Shown in pieces: positions 11,150-21,880 of a stretch of 64,000 nucleotides of DNA (its first letter is position 1; every line of letters starts with the position of its first letter). The stretch lies in NCBI GenBank assembly GCA_037501455.1, contig CM074858.1, positions 75,118,501-75,182,500 on the forward strand. The letters run 5' to 3'. The notes beneath the pieces were generated by a model. It saw only the letters and a program-made list of their open reading frames with translations, was not told the DNA's origin and made no database searches. The position numbers and the translations under genes are program-made. The stretch comes from Lantana camara (lineage: Eukaryota; Streptophyta; Magnoliopsida; Lamiales; Verbenaceae).

Positions 11150-11959
11150 TGTAACGCCCCGATTTTCAGACAGTCAGGTACGCTCGACACGTGTGGGTTT
11201 AGAGCGTTAGGATTTTATTTTATTATTTTCGTTTGTTTAATTTAAACGTGTTCCATTAATTTCTTTAAATTGTGTTCAACATGATTACGTGAAAATTATA
11301 TGATATTCATTTCAATTTGAGAATTCTTGTATGAATAGAATTTAATTGTTACATGAATTAATTGTTCAAGTTGTATAATTTGCATAATTGTCCTTGATTG
11401 CTCATTTCCTTTTATTTAAGGACTACATTGCATGAAAACCTTTGAGGACTAAATTGATCATTTTCCAAACCTTATATCCTCAATTCCATGACTTATGAAG
11501 TTGGAAGATTTAATCACAAATATTATAATTTTTCCAAAATATAACGATATATGCATCTCTTCCTCGTTCTTCATTTTCATTTTATAAAAATCCATCCCCA
11601 TATTTGCTCCTTCTCTACCGAACCCTCATCACTCATGAAAGAAGAGATTTCCATCAATTGTACTCATGATCATGAAGAAATTAGGAGCTTTGAAGCATCA
11701 TCATCTCACCTCTTTTCTCCATTTCTTTCTTCCAAGGTAAAGGAAAGTGACATTACTTGATTAAATGGAAATAGTTGATAATGTTCTGTTTATGCTTCCA
11801 CTTTATCATGTCGCATGTTCGAGTATCCCGCCTAGCTTGTCATTTTATTGCATTGTCACCCGTTCGCTATAGGTTGGTTCATGTACGGATTGGCCGTTTC
11901 GTATGTGGATTGACCAGTTGTGCGAGGGTGTGGCACCTCCACGTGTAAGGGGTGCTACA
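11150..11959 (+). repeat. 5' LTR of element L, 810 bp
   Basis: TGTAACGCCCCG to GGTGCTACA, with the primer-binding site next. It keeps a leader ending in a donor-like CCAAGGTAAAG near 11735 and the terminal CCCGCCTAGC block near 11828. The roughly 2 kb with palindromes and structured module seen between these in the other LTRs are absent. Confidence 0.8.
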
Positions 11960-11966
11960 TCTAAGG

Positions 11967-11993
11967 TGGTATCAGAGCCCGGTTGCAAAACCG
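11967..11993 (+). promoter_or_regulatory. Primer-binding site and GNRA-type hairpin of L
   Basis: TGGTATCAGAGC at 11967-11978 matches the 3' end of initiator tRNA-Met. CGGTT-GCAA-AACCG follows at 11980-11993. Confidence 0.85.
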
Positions 11994-13439
11994 AGGTTCT
12001 AGTGTCGTGTCGTGTCGTGTCGAGTCTAGGTCATACGGCATAGGAATTACTTGATAATCTGAGAGTCTTGCATTTTATTTGAAATTACTTGGCTACTTGG
12101 ATTCTTTGAATTACCTGAAATACTTGATAGCTTGTACTTTGTATTAATTCATGCTATTAATTGCCATTGAGTGATCTTGAATTGCTGGAAATTTATGTGA
12201 CCAACGTGTCTTATTTTAAATATTGATGACCTACTTGTTGCAATTTATATTTAATTCTTGATACGTGTATTAATTATGTGACAACTATGTGACATGAGCA
12301 CGTCTTACCCATATGCATTTATTTGCAAAGTAAGTTGTGAGTGACAGGATTTGGGAATGTATGAATCAAGGCCGGAGGATTTTGAAGACTTAAGAGACTG
12401 ATCAACCGTTCGAACCAAGTTGCAATTCGGTCAATCGAGAATGAACACCAGGTTCGAGCCCAACATTACTATGGTGCCAGGTTCTTCAATGCATTCATAA
12501 ACACGTGCATCATAATTGCTATTTGCTTCTCATTTATAAATATTATTATAGATGCTCTTTAGCTTACCTACTTGATGCATTAAATATACGTTTGAATTAG
12601 TTGAAATATTTAAATCCTTTTGTTATGAGTACTTCTTTAAATCTATATAATTGTCCCAATGTGTTGCATTGTAAATTGTTGGTAAGTATATTATGTGCAT
12701 TAACACTTTAGCCATCATGCATTATTTAGTGTTTATTGGCAATAGGTTCTCCTTATGCTCAGCACAATCCTTGCCCCTATTTCTATTGACTTGAATTCAA
12801 GGAAGAGGTTTCTGAATTATTGGGTATCATGGTTGTAACCGGGTCGTCCGAGTTGGCTTGAAGTTTAATAAGGTTTGGGGACTGTGAGAATTTGTCGATT
12901 CAGGATTCCGTAGAAGCATGTACGATATAGAGATTTGGAAAATTTTGGAAAATGGGGAAATGACGATAAGTTCAAGCAGATAAATGTTCAGTGGGTCTTC
13001 CAACATTCAGAAACTAATTAGCATTTTGAGAATTCAGTAAGGGTAGGAGAAAGAACTTTTCTTGCTTTGGATCAGGGTGCTAACTTGAAAGATATCAACT
13101 TTAGAAGCAGTAGAGGGTAAATACAGGATATGGCATTTTCCTGAATAGCAGAAGGGGTGTAGGATGTTGAAAAATTTTAATATCAAATCAGAGTGGTAAC
13201 GGTCGGGGAATTTCAAGTTGGGTATGTCATTAACAGAAAAGGTTACGGGAGTTGAATCAGCAGAGAAGCTTGCAAGTGGGGAAGGACAGGGTGAATTTAA
13301 AGAATTAGAAAATTCCTATTTTCTTAAGGGGGAAGTGAGTCGAGTCCAGTTGTTAGAGTTGAGTCAAACACGGTGTATTTATTTAATTGTTTATTTATTG
13401 TTCGAGAAAATCATGTTTACGGTTATATGTTATTTATTT

Positions 13440-13711
13440 TAGGAGATGATAATGTATTGATATAATAAGTTAGATTATATTTTATTTGGTAAATGAGAAG
13501 TGTCACGATTGGATAAATGGAAATATTTGATAGAAACTAGTTTATGCTTCCGCTTTGTTTTATTGCATATGTTAGTAATCCCGCCTAGCTTGTCGTGTAT
13601 TGCATTGTCACCCCTTCGCTATAGGTTGGTTCATGTACGGATTGACCGTTTTGTGTGTGGATTGACCTATAGTGCGGGGGTGTGGTACCTCCATGTGTCC
13701 GGGGTGCTACA
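13440..13711 (+). repeat. Partial 3' LTR of element L
   Basis: The part from about 13560 (ATCCCGCCTAGCTTGTC) to GGTGCTACA at 13711 matches the end of L's 5' LTR. Upstream, GAGATGATAATGTATTGATA resembles K's LTR (near 54650). The LTR start is missing, so the left boundary is approximate. Confidence 0.65.
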
Positions 13712-13724
13712 TCTAAGGTGCTCT

Positions 13725-13872
13725 TGAAATGAATATCAAATAATTTTCATGTAATCATGTTGAATACAATTTATAGAAATTAATGTAACACGTTTAAATT
13801 AAACAAACGGAAATAATAAAATAAAATCCTAACGCTCTAAACCCACACGTGTCGAGCGTACCTGACTGTCTC
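13725..13872 (-). repeat. Inverted fragment of the L LTR start
   Basis: This is the reverse complement of about 11167-11320 of the 5' LTR (for example CGCTCTAAACCCACACGTG). It lacks the outermost 17 or so bases and joins B gag directly at 13872/13873. Confidence 0.8.
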
Positions 13873-14319
13873 GGAATTCCCTTATAAAGACTTCCCAGGT
13901 AACCGCTTCTCCTTGCACTTCAAGCTTTTCTCGTGTGCGTTCCCACCAATCATAAGCTTCTCCATCCAATTGAAAGATAGCGAATTGAGCTTTCTCTTGA
14001 GATGTAAATTGCCTAACACCAAAAATCCTGTCAATCCTTGTTAGCCATTCTTCCGATATTGCATCATCAACCGAACCTGAAAACCTTGGAGGATTATAGC
14101 TCAAAAACAACCCGTGGTGATCTCGTGGGTTATTAGGAGGAGGTGCTTGCTGTTCAGCCGGCGGTTGTACAGGAGGATCTTGAGCCTTCTATGTTCAACA
14201 TAATTATACACCGCTTCCATAAAGTGTTCCATATTCGTAGGCGGTTGTGGGGGATTAGGGGAACCATCTCTATGATGATGACGTCCCAGAGATCTCTCCC
14301 GATGTCTTCTAGGAGGTAT
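13873..14319 (-). pseudogene. Element B Gag, N-terminal part
   Basis: The frame opens with PPRRHRERSLGRHHH, the arginine-rich start typical of these Gags. The position of the usual start codon (14319-14317 on the minus strand) reads ATA where D and C have ATG after ACAGG, so translation start is lost. A frameshift near 14196 follows. The retrotransposon Gag core then reads FLSYNPPRFSGS and FQLDGEAYDWWERTREKLE. L splits the gene after REF. Gag normally forms the virus-like particle in the cytoplasm and packages the element RNA. Confidence 0.87.
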
Positions 14320-14502
14320 CCTGTCCAATCAAACACTAACATGCATGCCAGAGTTAGTTCATACGTGACAATGCAATGAATTCAATCACTTGCAAAATCA
14401 CGAATCAAAGCACACTGTCACGCGAAAATGTAATTACTTCACCTTAACAAATAATTCTTAAATCCGAACGACCTAACTGACTCAACACGACATTAGAGCC
14501 CT

Positions 14503-14530
14503 GGTTTTCCAACCCTGGGCTCTGATACCA
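14503..14530 (-). promoter_or_regulatory. Primer-binding site and adjacent hairpin of B
   Basis: On the minus strand TGGTATCAGAGC (14530-14519) follows the LTR. GGTT-GGAA-AACC comes next (14514-14503). The roughly 180 bp between here and gag is untranslated leader. Confidence 0.85.
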
Positions 14531-14954
14531 CTAAAGGATGTAATGCCCGAGGGCGAGACATCACATCCCCCGCACTATGGCCCGACCCGTATATGAAATG
14601 GATTTCCACACACGTGCCAAATCATAGCGAACGGGGACATACACACTCGCTAAGCCACGCGGGACTAACCTATCACTTAAACCCCAACAGCAACAAGGTA
14701 ACAGAACAGCGGAAGCAATCATTCATATTCCATATATTGAGCTATATGCTCTAGGTACCAACATTTATGTTTAAGGAAGATCAGTAAATCTAATACAAAC
14801 ATGTACGCTCCCAATTCATATACAATATCCAAAATACCATAAAATAAGCGTATGAGTGTAATCAAAGAAGGCTAGACACTATGCAAGACTTTCCCAGACT
14901 TGTATCCCGCCTAACATCCCTTCCTGCAAAAAGAACTGAAACAACTCCGGGTTC

Positions 14955-15464
14955 AGTCTTAGACAGACTAGTGGGTATAAAACAGGCTTAATATCATAAT
15001 ATAGCGGAATTTAAACACATACATGCAAGCTATAATCCTTATTCGAGGTTGTGGAATAATTTTCCCAAGCGGGATGTCAAATACAACGAATAGGATTATA
15101 ACAATTCGTTTCATGCATTAGGTCCTTTGAGGCCCGACGAGAGGGCGTGCATTATCTCCAACCAACACCTCGTGTAATTCATTAATTATTCATTCATTTA
15201 TTCGTTCATCCATTTCATTCTTTCGTGCACATTCATTAGATCATTCATTCAATCATTCATATACTCCTTCTTCCTCTGGTTAGGGAACGAGTTTGCAAGG
15301 CCCGAACCCTCATTCATTGGTGCTAGAGGGGTACATGAATCCCCAAAAGCTCGGATCCCCTTCTTTCACTAATCTCCTAGTGAAGCCTAGGATACCGTAA
15401 TTGATGGAACTAGTACATGTGGATTCCTGTCAGCCCAAGCTTCCCCGGTTCACCAAATACACTA
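14955..15464 (-). other. Predicted structured leader module in LTR B
   Basis: Plus-strand positions of paired arms: P2 TTCACTA (15365-15371) with TAGTGAA (15378-15384); P3 GGGG (15328-15331) with CCCC (15341-15344), enclosing the complement of the shared CATGT loop; P5 TATAATCC (15031-15038) with GGATTATA (15093-15100); P6 AGTCT (14955-14959) with AGACT (14965-14969); P1 arms at 15411-15422 and 15453-15464, mostly paired when G-U pairs are allowed. P2 bases differ from all other families, yet the stem is intact. Confidence 0.6.
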
Positions 15465-16082
15465 AGTCCCGGGCCCCCATTCATTGTGAACATTCATTTC
15501 TCGCCAAAACTTTTGGTAGGATATTCAAATTAAAGGCTTTACATTAAAACATTGACTCGTTGAAAACTCGATATATATATCTTTATATAGTTTTGGCCAA
15601 AATCTTGCACATTAGGTGTGTTGGGTCATATCTTTAGCTAATAGAAGAAAAACCCACCTGGTAGACAAAAGAACCCGATGAAGACCTCACTGCTCAACCT
15701 CGTCTCCCACTGGATCAATATCTGTGTGACAAAGGTAGTGTGAGACTCAAATATGACCACATTTGACGCTCGGCTATGCAATGACATGTTATGGAATGCT
15801 TGAAACATAATAACATGTCCAAGTATGATCATGAATACCATGGAATTCAATTAAACACATCATTCATCAAATTTCGTTCAATATACGATAAATCGTATTC
15901 ATTCACGTTCATAGCGTTTATAACTTTAATACTTTTCATTCTTGCATTCATATATTTCTTGGAACCATAAATCAATCATATAACATAGCTCAACCAATTC
16001 ACATTGTATATGTATCACAAATAAGAACAATAAACGCAATACAAGCAATGAAAGAGGTTCCCCAAAGCTGCCAATTCAAATG

Positions 16083-16295
16083 ACACGACCGTGTTACATT
16101 TTCAAAGGATTTGGACATGGCCGTGTCCGAGGTTTAAAAATTAAAATTCCCAAGTCGAGGGCTTGAAAGGGCTGTGTTGAGTTTTCAAAGGAAATGGACA
16201 CGGCCGTGTCCGATTTTCTGAAAATAATTTTTCACAAGTCGAGGGCCCAACACGGCCGTGTCCATTTTCAGTTCAAAGTTGACACGGCCATGTCA
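16083..16295. repeat. GC-rich palindrome array in LTR B
   Basis: At least five palindromes on a CGGCCG-like core: ACACGACCGTGT (16083), GGACATGGCCGTGTCC (16113-16128), GGACACGGCCGTGTCC (16196-16211, perfect), ACACGGCCGTGT (16250-16261) and TGACACGGCCATGTCA (16280-16295). Confidence 0.8.
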
Positions 16296-17173
16296 GCTCG
16301 TCGTCTTGCCACACGGTAGTTCAAAGCTGACATAACTCATTCATATTTACAAGAATTCATGCTTAAAGTTGACAAAAGATCATCCAATTCTCATGATCTT
16401 CAAACATGGAGCTTCAAGCTCCTTCAATGGCAAATCATGCTATAATCACTCAACATTAGATTTAATGATATAGAAATGATGAGGAGGTTACAGGCAACAC
16501 TTTCCATGTATTAATTCTCACTTTAAACGATGAAAATCCCATGTTCAAGATCAAACCCCAATTCATGCTTTCATACAAACCATATGAAATACCCAACTTT
16601 TATCATGCTTCACTTAGATGAAAATATATAGGAGAAGATGGAGATTACAAATCACTAGTTACCTTGAAAGAAGATGGAAGATTGGTCACTCTTGAGCTCA
16701 AGGTTTGGATGATAAAAAACAAGGGTTTCTTGAAGTTCTCTTCTCTTGCTTCTTGTGGAGATGATGATCGATATAAGTGGATGCATGAGGAAGCAAATGC
16801 TGATATCTAGTGGAGAAATGGGTAGGATTCGGGTCGGTCCAAGTCCGGTTCGTTGAGGAAAATGGTTCAAAACAAGTTATAAAGTCGAGGCCATGGAAAG
16901 GTTCGTTGTCGAAGGTTCAAACAATATTGAAAAGGTACAAGGTCAAGCTTAAAGAATAGGTATCGTCGAAACAAGTTCAACGCCGAAGATGGATCTCGAT
17001 TTCGAGGTTCGGAGCTCAAGACATCGCGAAAACCGTTCAGGGTTGCCTATTACCAAATAGGTCCCTAAACTTTCAAAAAGTGGCAATTAAGCCCAAACTC
17101 AATTTCCAATTGAGTCAAAAACATTCAAATAAGTTACAATCAAGCCCACGACACGCACATATAACACGAAAGA

Positions 17174-17178
17174 TTTCA
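17174..17178. repeat. Target duplication TTTCA, left side of C
   Basis: TTTCA precedes C here and follows C at 38468-38472. A 5-bp duplication is normal for Ty3/gypsy integrase. Confidence 0.88.
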
Positions 17179-18153
17179 TGTGACGCCCCGACTTTTCGGC
17201 CGTACAGGTATGACGTAAGTGTTTACCAAATTGTGCGAAATAATTATCTTACGTGTGTATATAGTTAATTTTATTTTAAATATATTAGATGTAAATAATG
17301 TTAATTATGGTAATGATTATATCCTAAGTTATTTAATATTAAGTATTTTTTTGAAATTCGTATCAAATTGATATTTATTGCATAAATCGAACTTGATTGC
17401 AATGTGAATTAGCTTCCCGAATGTGATTTAATTCTTTTATCGCCTTACTTGCTCATTGTCATGAATTTTGGGACTTAATTGCATTGGACTCAATTGCTCA
17501 TTTGTTATGGATTTGAACCTAATTGCATAACTTAATAAATGGGAGGACTTAATAGTAATTTGAGCATTTCTTCTTGATACATAGCAGCAATCACGTACCA
17601 TGCTTCTCATTCACATACAAACACATTACATACATCTTGTTCTTTCTCTCTTGCTCAACCGAACCAAACCCTACTTGGAGGAGTGGGAGATTTCTTCATC
17701 CAAGCATCAATTGTGTGGGAATTGTGATCATTGAAGCATCATCAACATCATCTCTTCATCCCATCCTTCATTTCTTGCATTTGAGGTAATTTTGGAACTT
17801 TGGTGATTTTCTTGAATTTTTGGTATAGATAGGGCTTTGCTATATATTGGTTAATGTGTGTATTTGTTATCGAAAATATGTTTAGGAACTTTGAGCTTAA
17901 GTTATATGAATTTATCTTGAGATTGATGGACTTGGAGCATGATTGATGATATGGGTTTCATTTGAAGAATTCTTGATGATCTTATGTGGAAATATGTGTT
18001 TTTATGAATTGTTATTGATCTATTTGTATGCTAGTAGGTGGATACCATGATATTTGAGCATTTAAACGTGAGTTTGATCCATTTTTGGGTGATTGGGTTT
18101 TGGTACGTATTGTTCTGCTGTTATTCTCTGTTTTTTTTTTCTCTTCTGCGTAC

Positions 18154-18363
18154 GTGACACGGGCGTGTCACCTTTTCCTTCTTCAGCATGACACGGGGGT
18201 GCATGATGGTCTGGTTCCACTGTACCGTGACACGGGGGTGTCACGGTTTTCTTTGTAATGGTGACACGGGCGTGTCACCTTCTATTTTCATGCATATTGT
18301 CCGTTGTACTGAGACACGGGGGTGTCAAGGCTTATTGTATAATGGTGACACGGGCGTGTCACC
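18154..18363 (+). repeat. GC-rich palindrome array in C 5' LTR
   Basis: Six units, among them GTGACAC-GGGC-GTGTCAC (18154-18171), arms ACCGTGACAC/GTGTCACGGT around GGGG (18224-18247), and two copies of GGTGACACGGGCGTGTCACC (18260-18279 and 18344-18363). The equivalent array in the 3' LTR is at about 36755-36955 and is more eroded. Confidence 0.82.
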
Positions 18364-18938
18364 TTCTGATTTCATGCATTTTGTGGTTGCATGCTACTGT
18401 ACGTGCATGTGCTATATATATATATATATATAATATAATTACATATTTATATATGTCTAGTGAATATTAATTACTATTTGGATTGATTTGATTGTAAATG
18501 TGGGATTGTGAATTCGAATGAATGATTGAATGACTTGATTATATGATTTAAATTCCTTAATAGTGCAAATTAACATTTTCATAACATAATCTTATCTTGT
18601 ACATATTCATATCATGATCATTGCATTGCCAAGCGTCTTATTTGGTCATATTGAGTCTCACTTCACCGTTCTTGCACAGATTTTGATCCCGTTGGAGACG
18701 AGGCCGGTCAGTGAGGCTCGTGTTTTCTCCTTTTTGCGGTTTAAGGTGGGTTTCTCTTCTATGTAGATATAAGACCCTATATATACCTTCAATGTGAATG
18801 TTTTCGATGAAAATTATATATATATATATATAGAGTCGTTTTAAAGAGTAAATATTTTCAACGTAAAGCCTTATTTTATGAATCCTACCTAATGTTTTGG
18901 CGAGAAATGAATGAATGCACGAATGGGGCCCAAGGACT

Positions 18939-19431
18939 TAGTGTGAGTGGCTATCCGGGGAGGCACGGGCCGACGGTGATCCCTCACACTAGTTCCACCA
19001 ATGAATAGCGTAACCGGACCTCGTTAGGAGTTAGCGAGGAATGGACGCTGAGCGCCATCTGGGGAGTCATGTAACCCCTTTTGGTCAATGAATGGGTGGT
19101 CGGGCCTTGCAAACCCACCACCAACCCGAAGGAAGAAGGTGTAAATGTTAATGAATGTGCACAAAAGAATGATTTGCATGAAAAGAATGAATGAATTAAT
19201 GTTTAAATGATTTACACAAGGTGTTGGTTGGAGATAATGAACGCCCACTCGTCGGGCCAATAATGACCTAATGTTAATGATTCGTTATAATTCCCTTTGA
19301 TGATTTCTTTTCACCCACTTGGGAAATTCTTTAAAACCTCACTTGGGATTATAGCTTGCATGTGATTGTTTATTTACCGTCGTATATTATATTACGCCCT
19401 GTTTTTATACCCACCAGTCCCTTTTGGACTG
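18939..19431 (+). other. Predicted structured leader module in C 5' LTR
   Basis: P1 TAGTGTGAG (18939-18947) with CTCACACTA (18983-18991); P2 CCTCGTTA (19019-19026) with TAGCGAGG (19032-19039); P3 GGGG (19061-19064) with CCCC (19075-19078), loop AGTCATGTAA; P4 GGTGG with CCACC (19095-19119); P6 CAGTCC (19415-19420) with GGACTG (19426-19431). P1, P2 and P6 differ in bases from A but keep pairing. Confidence 0.65.
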
Positions 19432-19830
19432 AAGCCGTTTGGTTTTCAGCTGTGTCGTGCCGGGAATACGAGTCCTAGGTCTTGCATTCGTCTCTAGCTC
19501 TGTATTTTGGGTCGTACACTTGCATACTCTTACTTTTGATATTGTATATGAATATTGTTATTGGAGCGTACTTGTTTGAGCCGTGAATATGAATTACTTT
19601 TGGAGCTATGATGCTCATTACGTATATATATGATGTATGTTCATTTATTGCTTCCGCTTTAATGTTTAATTCTGATTTTATGGTTCAAGGGTTAGTCCCG
19701 CCTAGCATAGAGTGTGTGTATGTCCCCGTTCGCCGTGATTTGGCTCGGGTATGGATCGTCCATTTCATATTCGGGTCGGGTCTCGGTGCGGGGGATGTGA
19801 CACCTTGCACTCGGGTGTTACATCCTTAAG

Positions 19831-19859
19831 TGGTATCAGAGCTTAGGGTTGCAAAACCT
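19831..19859 (+). promoter_or_regulatory. Primer-binding site and GNRA-type hairpin of C
   Basis: TGGTATCAGAGC at 19831-19842 matches the initiator tRNA-Met 3' end. GGGTT-GCAA-AACCT follows at 19846-19859. The leader runs to the gag start at 20030, where TTAGTGTTTATTGACAG precedes GATG. Confidence 0.87.
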
Positions 19860-20029
19860 GGGCTTTCGTGTCGTGTGAGTCAGTCTAGGTCGTTCGGCTT
19901 TACTTGACAATGTGTTGCATAAGCATCTCTTTTGTGCTTAATTGTTTTAAATTTTGAATTTTGATTGAATTATTTGTATTAACATGCATAAACTAAAAAT
20001 AGCAAGCATTTTTAGTGTTTATTGACAGG

Positions 20030-21405
20030 ATGCCTCCACGTAGACATATCGATCTCCATGACGACGTCATCATCGTGATCGTACCCCTACACCTCCACCT
20101 CCACCTCCACAACCACCGCCGACAGAGGCCTTTGTTAATTCAGTAATCAATATCATAGATCAAAGGCTGCGAGATTATGTACCACCGCCACCTCCAGCAC
20201 CACCTGCACCTGTTGTACCGCCCGAGGCACAGATTTCTGTTATACTTAGGGAGTTTCAGAATCAAAGACCTCCCAAGTTCTTCATGGGAAATGATATGCA
20301 GGCGGAAATGTGGCTGAAGGAAGTTGAGAGGATATGGGAGCTCATTCCATGTGAGACCCGAGAGAAGGCTCGATGCACCATCACTTTAATACAAGGGGAA
20401 GCCTACTCTTGGTGGGAAAGCACTCGAATTGTATTGGAAGCAGCTGGAGAGGAGATCAACTGGGAAGTATTTACAAGAGAATTCAAGCATAAATTCATTC
20501 CAGCCTCATCCCGTACTCGAAGATTGAGAGAATTCACCGAATTGAAGCAAGGATCGAGATCCGTGGCCAAGTATATTTCAGAGTATGAGAGGTTATCCCG
20601 CTATGCACCAAATATAGTAGGCGATGACTTCCATAAGGCTATGCAGTTTATTCAGGGGCTTCGACCGGACATCCAAACAGCTCTAGAGGCAGTTAATACG
20701 AGCACTTGGGCGAAGGCTACCTCGAAAGCCTTGAAGGTTGAAGATTCGGTGAATGCGAGGAGGCCAGTTTCTCGCAAAGGACAAGGGTCAGGATCCGGCT
20801 GGGGATTTAACAAAGGAAAGAGGCCGATGAATGTACCAGCTCCACCACAAAAAGGGTCTTTCAAGAAGCCGAGAATTGGAGGTCCGATTGCACCTGTTCC
20901 ACGACCACCTCAGGCTCCACCATCTCCTAAAGGATCTCGTAATGATCAGCCACCGTGTACTTATTGTAGATGGCCAACTCATTCTTATAACAATTGCCGA
21001 AAAAGATTGAAGTTGTGTTTGAGTCGCGGGAAAGGAGATCATATGGCTTTTGCATGCCCGGACAAGATTCCAGGATATCAAGTTGGGGCTCAGAGACCGA
21101 TGGTTCAGGCACGAGCTTATGCCCTTGAGAGCGAGGAGCAGAATGTCGAGGTTGATCGAAACGACGTGGTGGAAGGTACCGTTTGCATTCATAAAACGAG
21201 CATTCATGTATTATTTGATCCGGGTGCTACGGATACTTTTATATCTTCTGATATATGTGCCTCTCTGTGCCTACCTGTTATTTGCTCAAATTCCTGTTAT
21301 TTTGTGAGTTCGCCTCTTGGAGGTAGTTTGCAGACAAATCGGATTGTCAGGGGTTGTTCAGTTTTGATAGAGGGGAAGGATTATCCGGCAGATTTCATTG
21401 TCATG
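20030..21405 (+). pseudogene. Element C Gag and first half of protease
   Basis: The start MPPRRH (20030) is soon shifted by one base near 20050, and the correct frame then meets a TGA at 20059-20061. After that it reads openly: a proline-rich stretch, FQNQRPPKFFMGND, then the Gag core (LIPCETREKARCTITLIQGE, YSWWEST, FTELKQGSRSVAKYISEYER), a basic linker, zinc knuckles CTYCRWPTHSYNNC (intact) and CLSRGKGDHMAFAC (second cysteine changed to arginine), and protease motif LFDPGATDTFIS. The frame breaks after DFIVM where D is inserted and resumes at 32612 with [14 protein letters not shown]. This is a second Gag lineage, close to K and distinct from that of B and D. Confidence 0.9.
21401..21405. 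repeat. Target duplication TCATG, left side of D
   Basis: TCATG lies at 21401-21405 and again at 32607-32611. Joining the flanks once restores a continuous protease frame in C. Confidence 0.95.
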
Positions 21406-21715
21406 TGTAACGCCCCGACTTTTCGGACGTAAAGGTAGAGCGTATGTGTTTACCTAATTGCGCGAATTAATTGTTTTTATGTGTTTTATATTTAATTTTA
21501 TAATAATTGTTATCATTTTATTATATTATATTATTTTAATATTAGTAATTTTATATATATATATATATGTCTCGTATATATATGTATAATTATATATGTT
21601 TAATTATTATTATTATTAATTTAATGATTATGCTAATTATATGTTATGTTAATTAATCATGTTTAATTAATTACTTAATAATATATATATTGTATATATA
21701 TACTATACGTGGATA

Positions 21716-21880
21716 TATGCATGCATGGAGTTTGTTATATATGCATGAGAAAATATATTTATGCATGAAGATTTTAAATATGCATGCAAATTAATATAAA
21801 TTTTTGCATGAAAATCAGAATTTTTGCATGGAAATTGCATGAAGATCATATTTTTACATGAACATTTGCATGAAGTGCAT
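21716..21880. promoter_or_regulatory. Cluster of RY-type TGCATG motifs in D 5' LTR
   Basis: About nine TGCATG or CATGCA cores fall within 165 bp, about 310 bp after the LTR start. RY motifs are known binding sites of plant B3 proteins (ABI3/FUS3/LEC2 and VAL types). Function here is inferred. The same cluster is in the 3' LTR near 28934-29098. Confidence 0.4.

Larger units (their letters stand above)
11150..13872 (+). mobile_element. Element L: short non-coding LTR element with rearranged 3' end, inside B gag
   Basis: L has an 810-bp 5' LTR (11150-11959), a primer-binding site and an interior with no recognisable protein. A polypurine-like tract (TCTTAAGGGGGAAGTGAG) lies near 13323. After it the expected LTR start is missing. 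A partial 3' LTR end runs to GGTGCTACA at 13711, and then an inverted piece of the LTR start fills about 13725-13872. Interior stretches near 12470-12520 and 12700-12760 match the interiors of I and J (for example CACGTGCATCAT), so L belongs to that non-coding group. Confidence 0.75.
14539..17178 (-). repeat. 5' LTR of B, larger part
   Basis: On the minus strand the LTR ends GGGCATTACA at 14539. The part seen here contains the structured module (14955-15464), a palindrome array (16083-16295) and leader sequence. It stops at 17178 where C begins and resumes at 38473. Total LTR length without C is about 2.85 kb. Confidence 0.85.
17179..19822 (+). repeat. 5' LTR of element C
   Basis: TGTGACGCCCCG to GGGTGTTACA, 2,644 bp. 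It carries a donor-like TTTGAGGTAATT near 17784, a palindrome array, TA repeats near 18415, an acceptor-like TTCTTGCACAG near 18680 and the structured module. About 19 bases kept in the 3' LTR are missing at 19460/19461, which removes the acceptor-like CAG and one arm of the terminal complementarity. Confidence 0.9.

Noticed and set aside
16083..16295. Regular palindromic repeats considered as a CRISPR array
   Set aside because: Plant nuclear retroelement context, unequal units and spacers, and repeats shorter than CRISPR repeats.
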